Below the pieces are notes generated by a model. The model ran no database searches and was not told the origin of the DNA. It worked only from the letters and a program-made list of their open reading frames with translations. The position numbers and the translations under genes are program-made. Positions 6,281-11,595 of a stretch of 11,595 bases of DNA are shown here, piece after piece. Origin of the DNA: Candidatus Accumulibacter proximus (lineage in GTDB: Bacteria > Pseudomonadota > Gammaproteobacteria > Burkholderiales > Rhodocyclaceae). The first letter of the stretch is position 1, and every line of letters begins with the position of its first letter. Location of the stretch: contig JADJMH010000025.1 in NCBI GenBank assembly GCA_016709675.1, positions 1-11,595 of the forward strand, in the 5' to 3' direction.

Positions 6281-7514
6281 AGCGAGCTTCACGCGCGCGG
6301 GTGAGCACGTGGATCCGGTCCATGGCCCTTTCCGCCAGAGCTAGGGCATGATCGGGATCGCGGCCGCGACAAATCACGTGACCAACGCGCCCGCCAGCAT
6401 CCACCAGTTCAGGAACCAGGTCACCGGGACGGACGTAAACGTCAGCTTCCACAAGACCTTCCTGTTCAGACAACTCACCCAGTCTTTCTATGCTACTCAC
6501 GAGGCCGGGCGTCGCGGAAAGGAACCTGATCGCGGCAGCGCCCGACGGCCTCTTCGGCGTGAGGTCGGGTGGGTCACCCAAAGCGACCTGAATGCAGGCG
6601 CCCACCAAGTCGATGCCTGTGGACAGCGGGACTAGGTGGCTGTTGATGAATCCCCCTCCGAGGCGGGCCGCTACTTCCATGATCACGGGGCCTTGGGCGG
6701 TCAGTCGCAACTCCGTGTGGCCGGCAGCTTGGTCGATACCCAGGGCGGAAATGGCACTCCTGGCGGCGCGACGTAGCGATTCCACTTGGGCGTCCGTCCA
6801 GCGGGAAGGCTGGCTGTGGCCCAACTCCACGTAATAGGGGGCGCCGCTGGTAAGCTTATCTGTTACTGCGATGACATGGGTCTGGCCGCCATGGGTGAGG
6901 GATTCCACGGAGAATTCCGGGCCCTCGATAAACTGCTCGACCATCACGCCGTCGGCACGAGTCTCTTTGAGTGCACGCAGGTAGGCCCAATCGACGACTT
7001 CTGGCGCGCTGCCGGCTGCGACCCGGGTGATGCCGCGTCCACCCTGGCTCGCTGCCGGTTTCAAAATAGTGTCGGTAGCTAGTTTCGCTACCGCCTTGCG
7101 GGCCTCTTCCAGGTTGCTGGCGTGGTGCGACAGCGGGCAGGGGACGCCGGCCGCGCGCAGGGCCAGGCGCATCAAACGCTTGTTGGTGGCCGCATCGACA
7201 ACCTGGGGACGGGGTCCAGGGAGGCACATTTCCGCGCAAACCGCCGCGAGGGTGGGCATGGGATAGTCGGCCGCCAGGGTCATGATGCCGTCGATCTCCT
7301 CGGCTCTTGCCAGCTTCAGAATGGCGCCCAAGTCTGCCAGATCGTAAACTCCTGCCAGCGTGGCCAAGGCAAGCCCCGGAGCCGCTGGGTCCGGGTCTAC
7401 CGCCACCACACGCAGCCCCATGGCCAGTGCCGTCTGGATGGCGGGGAGTTGCGCCCGTCGCGCTCCAAGGACCATCAGGGTACGGGCTTGCCGTGCGAGT
7501 CGCATCGGGCTCAT
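6279..7514 (-). CDS. ATP-grasp ligase resembling L-amino-acid ligases
   Basis: 411 residues from ATG 7514, which overlaps the previous stop as ATGA; an in-frame GTG at 7571 would add 19 residues of poor quality. Order of parts: a PreATP-grasp Rossmann segment (VLGARRAQLPAI.., 15-26, and VVAVDPDP, 36-43), the ATP-grasp with the lysine strand ILKPAASQGGRGI (150-162), hinge VEQFIEGPEFSVE (192-204), and the Mg/ATP strand IMEVAARLGGGF (278-289), where Ala replaces the usual Asn. A C-terminal region (about 323-411) resembles the LAL_C2 domain of BacD-type ligases. Such enzymes activate a carboxylate as acyl phosphate and join it to an amine. Here the amine could be a 4-amino sugar and the acid an amino acid, which is inference; D-Ala- or carnosine-type ligation remains possible. 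Confidence 0.85.
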   Translation of the reverse strand: MSPMRLARQARTLMVLGARRAQLPAIQTALAMGLRVVAVDPDPAAPGLALATLAGVYDLADLGAILKLARAEEIDGIMTLAADYPMPTLAAVCAEMCLPGPRPQVVDAATNKRLMRLALRAAGVPCPLSHHASNLEEARKAVAKLATDTILKPAASQGGRGITRVAAGSAPEVVDWAYLRALKETRADGVMVEQFIEGPEFSVESLTHGGQTHVIAVTDKLTSGAPYYVELGHSQPSRWTDAQVESLRRAARSAISALGIDQAAGHTELRLTAQGPVIMEVAARLGGGFINSHLVPLSTGIDLVGACIQVALGDPPDLTPKRPSGAAAIRFLSATPGLVSSIERLGELSEQEGLVEADVYVRPGDLVPELVDAGGRVGHVICRGRDPDHALALAERAMDRIHVLTRAREAR

Positions 7515-8028
7515 TGGCGGCGCCGTCCCTGCGGGATTGTCCACGAACGCCAAAACATCAACAGGGGCCACAAGGAAGCGCTGTAATGCCGAACCCCGCA
7601 GTCGTTCTCGTACGTGCTTCTAAGGCTCCCCGTATCAAACAAGCCAGTGTCGGGCTTCCAGAGCGACAAAAACCGCTCCCCAATGGGGATGGACAAACCC
7701 TTGTTGCGCCGCCAGATGACGTTGAGGGGCCAGTGAGACTCCAAGCTGGTGCGGCTGAGCTGCCCAAGGCCGCCGTGATAAATGGTGTACGGCTTTGTTC
7801 CCGCTGGACGCTGGCGTTGCGGAAGCTGTAGTCGGAGTGCTGCGGCAGCAAGTAGTCTAGAAAGTGGCGCATACGCAGGTGCATGTATGGGACAGGCCCG
7901 TTACGTAGCCGTGGTAGCGGAATGCCGAAGGGCCATGAGTTTGTATCCGGCGAAGGATAAGGAATCCAACGGCGTCGCGGAAAGTATATGAGTTCTCGTG
8001 AAGCGGCGTCAATGGCCTTGATCATCAT
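7511..8028 (-). pseudogene. Broken gene with asparagine-synthetase-like (AsnB C-terminal) traces
   Basis: ATG 8028 opens MMIKAIDAASRELIYFPRRR.. and stays in one frame to about 7780, with LRMRHFLDYLLPQ and SRTPF. The frame then changes, and the rest ends at 7511 with IWRRNKGLSIPIGERF, GLFDTGSLR and HYSASLWPLLMFWRSW. LLPQ..Y..RN..(8)..SRTPF, the Lys-Gly-hydrophobic-Pro-Ile-Gly block and the closing LWxLLMF.W resemble the synthetase domain of AsnB-like amidotransferases, but the expected DRxSM and E-x-R residues are not kept and the spacer is about 30 residues short. No glutaminase domain is present. The stop joins the ATP-grasp ATG as ATGA, which supports the final frame. Probably a truncated relic; the identity is tentative. 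Confidence 0.35.
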
Positions 8029-8164
8029 TCAGCCTTGACGCATGACCCAGGCTAATTCGTTTGCCGTTAGCACTCGCTATTACCGCTGACGCGGTCAGGT
8101 CGCGGGTAGCGGGTGGAAAGGAAGTGCTGCCGGCGAGGGTGGTGTGGAGTCAGGCAGGAGTCAA
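8029..8164. other. Intergenic gap between rfbA and the AsnB-like remnant
   Basis: A 136-base gap, the largest between minus-strand genes inside the cluster. It contains a small dyad TGAC-GCG-GTCA (8087-8097), which could be an operator half-site pair. No clear -35/-10 pair or terminator is visible. If the downstream operon has its own promoter, this is the likeliest place. Confidence 0.3.
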
Positions 8165-9095
8165 TCAGAAGGCTGTCGAGAGGTCGCTGGCGTGATACCT
8201 GGGTGCTCCAAGCGCCACGGGGCCTCGTTCACGTAGGATCTCCAGTAGGTACTCTCCATAGCTGCTCTTGGCCACTTTCATGGCCAACGACGCCAGCTTT
8301 TCTGCGTCAATATAGCCGAGGCGGAAGGCAATCTCTTCTGGACAAGCGATGATGAGTCCCTGTCGTTTCTCCAGGGTTTCGACGAAGTTGGAGGCTTCCA
8401 GCAATGCCTCGTGGGTGCCCGTATCCAGCCAGGCGACTCCACGACCCAGGACCTCGACCGAGAGCTTGTCCTGTTTCAGATAGGCGCGGTTCACGTCCGT
8501 GATTTCGAGTTCCCCGCGGGCTGAGGGCTTCAGCGTGCGCGCAACATTGACCACGTTCTTGTCGTAGAAGTACAAGCCAGTCACCGCCAGGCGGGAGCGA
8601 GGTCTTGCCGGCTTCTCTTCGATGCTGATCGCGTTGTTGCCGGTGTCAAGTTCGACGACGCCAAAGCGCTCGGGATCTCTGACCGGATAGGCGAAAACCG
8701 TTGCGCCTTCCGGGCGCGCACGGGCTCGGCGAAGCTTGGTCAGCAGGTCTGACCCATGGAAAACGTTGTCACCGAGGATAAGTGCGCAGGAATCACCGGC
8801 AATGAAGTCCTCTCCGATCAGGAATGCTTGTGCCAGACCACCAGGCGACGGCTGAACAGCGTAGGAAATGCTGATGCCCCAGTCGGCGCCGCTGCCCAGC
8901 AGTTGCTGAAAGCGAGGGGTATCCTCCGGCGTGGAAATGAGCAGGATGTCGCGAATACCCGCCAGCATCAGGGTGCTCAGCGGGTAATAGATCATCGGCT
9001 TGTCGTAGATCGGCAACATCTGCTTGGACGGGGTACAGCCGGGTGCCAGAACCACCGGCGAGGATGATGCCTTTGCGGACGATTTGCTCGTCCAT
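8165..9095 (-). pseudogene. rfbA: Glucose-1-phosphate thymidylyltransferase (RfbA/RmlA/RffH), broken near the start
   Basis: Makes dTDP-glucose from glucose-1-phosphate and dTTP, the first step towards dTDP-4-keto-6-deoxyglucose and the substrate of WecE. From ATG 9095 the protein begins MDEQIVRKGIILAGGSGTRLYP (residues 1-22, the nucleotidyltransferase loop). It should continue V-T-x-A-V-SKQMLPIYDKP, but the DNA reads CCCGTCCAAGCAG, so about 14 bases are absent and the frame changes. From there the second frame is clean to the stop: SKQMLPIYDKPMIYYPLS, LILGDNVFHG, VVELDTG, TGLYFYD, WLDTGTHEALLEAS and SYGEYLL, all RmlA signatures, with about 18 extra residues at the end. If the gap is real the enzyme is probably inactive; if it is an assembly error, this is an ordinary rfbA of about 314 residues. 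Confidence 0.88.
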
Positions 9096-9103
9096 TGTCA
9101 CGA

Positions 9104-9107
9104 CTCC
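9104..9107 (-). promoter_or_regulatory. Ribosome binding site choosing the rfbA start
   Basis: GGAG on the coding strand stands 8 bases before ATG 9095 but only 2 bases before the alternative GTG 9101, so ATG 9095 is the more likely start. Confidence 0.5.
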
Positions 9108-9204
9108 ACGGGTGTTGCTACGAAGAACCGACTGGTGGCCCGGGTCACTGCATGGGGCGACGAGTGGGGTCGGCGGCCTCCTGCCCTAGATCCGACACCA
9201 GCGC

Positions 9205-9350
9205 TCATACCACCACCTCGACGCAAGCCGGGTGTCCGAGCAAGGCCTGCGGGCTGGCAGTCATGCCATAAGCCCCGATTGAAAGATCACTACCAGATCT
9301 CCCGGGTAGGCCTTGCGGATTACTTGGCCGACATCAGCGGATGCCGACAT
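9205..9350 (-). pseudogene. C-terminal remnant of a second fold-III PLP decarboxylase
   Basis: Starting one base after the stop of the decarboxylase gene, the reading MSASADVGQVIRKAYPGDLV continues VIFQSG and, after adding one base in the C4 run 9273-9276 (GGGG on the coding strand), gives AYGMTASPQALLGHPACVEVVV and a stop at 9205. GDLVVIFQSGAYGMTASP is the closing signature of LysA/ornithine-type decarboxylases, also seen in the exosortase-associated subgroup. The neighbouring gene has its own, different version (SGSYGLTASP), so this is not the tail of the same protein. The PLP-binding lysine and most of the barrel are missing, so the piece cannot be active. It suggests a former tandem pair of decarboxylases with most of one deleted. 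Confidence 0.6.
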
Positions 9351-10584
9351 TTAGTTGAAGTCCGTAATGGTATGCCTACGCCGTCCGACCAGTACTTGGC
9401 CAGCGCTACGGACCAGTTCCACCGGTGTTGGCCGGCCGAGGAAGAGCAGGGGGCTCGCCGTCAGTCCGTAACTGCCGGACATTCCCACGCCGATCAGGTC
9501 GCCCTCACCGGGAGCAGGCAGACGCGCATCGATACCCAGCAGATCCGTTGGGTTGCAGGATGGACCGGCAATGTGGCGGGTGACCAGCGTCGAATCAGGC
9601 CGGGTGAGATTGTAGGCCGGGAAGTTGCCGCGCAATGCCGCGCCAAACGTCCCGGCTGCGGCCAAGTGGTGGTTGGAGTCCGCCGTCGCAGATGACGAAG
9701 TGCTTGCCGCGAGGTCTTGGTCCGAACGGCTCGTGTCACGTAGAGTCCCGCTTCGGCCGTAATGTATCGCAAGCTCGAAGATGAGGTCGCAATCCGGTGA
9801 CTCAGTTTTTCTCTCCGCGAACAGGGGGAGCAGCCCTCTGGCCAGCGCAGACAGGTCAAGTTCGCGGCGCTGCTCGGTATGCGCGACGCCAAACCCTCCG
9901 CCGAGGTTGATCTTTTTGCAGACCAGCCCGCTGCGCCGCTCCATGTCTTGTGCAAGGCGCAGAGCATTGGCCGTCGCTTCGACGACCGCCGCCGGGTCAA
10001 GCACTGGCTGCCCACGTACAGTGGATGCCGCGAAACTCCAGGTTTCCCTCTTCGTTCGCCAGGACGCAGGTCTCGGCTTCGGGCAAGGTCTCTTCGTCGA
10101 TGCCGAACTGCACGGGCTTACCGCCCATCTTTTAAACCATAGGCGCGATTCGGCGACGCCGGGTTTACGCGCAGCAGGATGCGCGCCGGCACGCCGACGC
10201 GTGCAGCGATGGTCGCGCATTGCTCGATTTCTCGCAGCGATTCCGCGCTGATGCATCCGACCCCCGCGCGGATCGCCGCCTCAAGTTCGGTCTCTGTCTT
10301 GGCAGGTCCGGCGAAGCTCATCATCGCCGGGTCGTAGCCGGCAAGTTGCGCCTGCAGCAATTCTCCGCCCGACGAGATATCCACCATCGGCGACCGGTTG
10401 AACCGCTCGCAGGAGCCCCAGATTAGGATTCGCCTTGACGGCATAGTAGATCTGTGCCATCCCGTGCATGGCCTGCCGTACGGCGCGAATACGCCCGGCG
10501 ACGACATCTGCATCGAAGAAGAAGAACGGGGTGCCGTGAGCGAGCGCCAGTGCTTCCCAGTCGGCGGTCGAGGATTCGAGCCAG
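9351..10584 (-). pseudogene. Fold-type III PLP-dependent decarboxylase (Orn/DAP/Arg decarboxylase 2 family), multiply frameshifted
   Basis: Joining pieces from all three frames rebuilds a nearly complete protein. In order: HGTPFFFFDADVVAGRIRAV, IYYAVKANPN (PLP lysine codon at 10434-10436), VDISSGGELLQAQLAGYDP, FAGPAKTETELEAAI, RILLRVNPA, KMGGKPVQFGIDEE, FRGIH-VYVGSQC, KINLGGGFGV (phosphate loop), DLIFEL-RYITAEAGLYV, GKHFVICDGG, NHHLAAAGTFGAALRGN, GPSCNPTDLL (catalytic Cys region), GDLIGVGMSGSYGLTASP and the stop at 9351. At least seven frame changes are needed, near 10383, 10132, 10045, 10000, 9770, 9715 and 9683. The family decarboxylates diaminopimelate, ornithine, lysine or arginine; the layout recalls the exosortase-A-associated subgroup. 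A GGAGG at 10590-10594 marks the start region, but no ATG fits, so the first codon is uncertain. Confidence 0.82.
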
Positions 10585-10586
10585 TT

Positions 10587-11595
10587 TTACCTCCGTGGCA
10601 GAAACGATGTATCGATCATTGCGATGGTCGCTTCCGTCCACGTGATGCCAGCCACCCAGATCTCGTAGCGTCGGTCCACCTGGACCAGTGGCGCCTAGCT
10701 ACCAGGGCTGAGGAGCAAGGCCATGATGCGACGAACAACGGCTTCCTGCATGGCCTGGGCGGCACCGCCAGTCAGAATGAAGCTGTGCCAAAGTATCGAG
10801 GTGCGCCACTGGCAGGCCTGGGCCCTTGCCCTGGGCAAAGCGGTCCAGGGCCAGGTACGGAGCAGGCATACGACAGCAACTCAGGCGGCGGATCGATCTC
10901 AGTATCGCGCAATCCGACGTACATGTCCTGAACGTTGGCTCCTCCGACCGCAGACAGGAACTCGCAGAGTGTGAGGGTGAGCACGGAGCTGCATCAGCAA
11001 CGTGTCGCGCGAGGCGACGATGCCGAGGTCGGGGGAAAACGTAACGAGCCACCGAAACACCGCTGGCCGGGCGTACTGGGCTGTCCTCGCTGACCAGCTC
11101 AACCGTGTAGTGAAGGTCCGTTGTGGCGCCGCCGATATCCAGCGCCAAGCACGTGCCGACAATCGGCAAGCCGGAGTCACCGGACACCGATCGCAAGAAA
11201 CCACGGCTTGCACCTCTGGCGTCGGGCGAATACGGTGCGCCAATGAGGCCGGCAGTTCGCTGATGCCTTCCTTGAATACCAGATCGTCCAGGTATGCCCT
11301 TCGGATGGTTTCGAATACGCTGCCAACGCGGTTGGAAAGCACTTCTCCCTGCGGGTTGGCAATCACCATGGCGTCAGGAAAGCGCGCCACAAAAGCGCCC
11401 GCCAGATGCCGGTTGCCGGCGTAGATCAGTGTGCCGTACCGGTAACGGCCAGGATCAGAAACGCAGAAGACGTTCGCGGGCCGGGCGTGCGGGTTCGCAA
11501 TCGACTCCGCCGCCGACGAGCAGGATATCCACCCGTGGTGGATCGTTGGCGGTCTCGTCAAACTCGTGCACAAACATGGGGTTTGCACCGGCCAG
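10587..11595 (-). pseudogene. glmL: GlmL/MutL-type ASKHA ATPase (aminomutase accessory protein), partial and multiply frameshifted
   Basis: Runs in from the right edge as ..FDETANDPPRVDILLVGGGVDCE and changes frame near 11455, 11213, 11033, 10990, 10870 and 10790. The pieces give, in order, YGTLIYAGNRHLAGAFVARF, MVIANPQGEVLSNRVGSVFE, GFLRSVSGDSG, CLALDIGGATTDLHYTVELV (the ASKHA phosphate motif), GIVASRDTLLMQLRAHP, EFLSAVGGANVQDMYVGLRD, YLALDRFAQG and ILTGGAAQAM (adenosine motif). This order fits GlmL/MutL, a protein family found with B12-dependent glutamate mutase and D-ornithine aminomutase, thought to reactivate or protect the mutase. A TAG at 10695-10697 interrupts it, yet PLVQVDRRYEIWVAGITW follows in the same frame and looks like the family tail, up to TAA 10587. 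Mutase genes would be expected to the right of the window. Confidence 0.72.
10590..10594 (-). promoter_or_regulatory. Strong ribosome binding site before the PLP decarboxylase
   Basis: GGAGG on the coding strand lies at the very end of the GlmL reading. It is followed by TAAAACTGG rather than an ATG. The expected start codon has been lost or is a CTG (10584), which is in the wrong frame for the downstream HGTPFFFFD segment. Confidence 0.5.

Noticed and set aside
8087..8097. Dyad TGAC-GCG-GTCA as a regulator site
   Set aside because: The arms are only four bases and there is no recognisable promoter next to it, so it is not claimed as an operator.
9098..9208. 36-codon minus-strand ORF filling the gap between the decarboxylase remnant and rfbA
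   Set aside because: It joins both neighbours by overlap-like spacing, but the composition is low-information (S, R, A, P) and no SD precedes it; probably chance.
9024..9695. 223-codon plus-strand reading
   Set aside because: It is a shadow of the decarboxylase tail and rfbA start, with no motif of its own.
10398..10931. 177-codon plus-strand reading
   Set aside because: It is antisense to the rebuilt glmL and decarboxylase pieces, which carry clear family motifs.
1..11595. CRISPR arrays, tRNA or rRNA genes, riboswitches, phage genes
   Set aside because: No regularly spaced repeats, cloverleaf-like runs, rRNA signatures or phage structural motifs were seen on either strand.

Overview
The window looks like a piece of a high-GC proteobacterial genome. 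A beta- or gammaproteobacterium fits best, judged from codon use, a wecE that closely resembles the enterobacterial enzyme, and an IS21-type element common in such genomes; this is inference and no marker gene is present. Every credible gene lies on the minus strand, so the window is best read from right (11595) to left (1).

Right part (about 11595-9200): the 3' portion of a GlmL/MutL-type ATPase gene (the accessory protein family of B12-dependent aminomutases/glutamate mutase), then a fold-type III PLP amino-acid decarboxylase gene of the LysA/ornithine decarboxylase family, then a 48-codon C-terminal remnant of a second, different decarboxylase. All are broken by many single-base frame changes. 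Next comes rfbA (glucose-1-phosphate thymidylyltransferase), broken by an apparent 14-base loss in its nucleotide-binding loop, and then a broken gene whose tail resembles asparagine-synthetase-like amidotransferases.

Central part (7514-1040): a tightly packed run of eight genes that overlap or nearly touch: ATP-grasp amide ligase, amidohydrolase, DPM1/ArnC/GtrB-like polyprenyl-phosphate glycosyltransferase, WecD-like N-acetyltransferase, GtrA-like flippase, zinc-ribbon SAM methyltransferase, WecE (dTDP-4-amino-4,6-dideoxygalactose transaminase), and the first part of a membrane glycosyltransferase of the ArnT/PMT type. Together with rfbA these suggest that a dTDP-4-amino-deoxysugar is made, modified on its amino group, moved onto a polyprenyl phosphate carrier, flipped across the inner membrane and transferred to a surface acceptor. 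This would be an Arn-like route built on WecE chemistry. The 4,6-dehydratase (rffG/rfbB) it needs is not in the window.

Left part (about 1040-1): the last operon gene is cut off by what appears to be an IS21-family element. It carries a frameshifted CxRCDRGQ accessory gene and the first 20 codons of an IstA-like transposase, plus about 540 bases without a gene that hold a large hairpin.

The frame breaks are uneven. Five genes between 1290 and 7514 are intact, two have one homopolymer-type break each, and 9351-11595 has roughly one break per 150-200 bases. Many breaks sit in homopolymers, so consensus sequencing error is a serious alternative to true gene decay.
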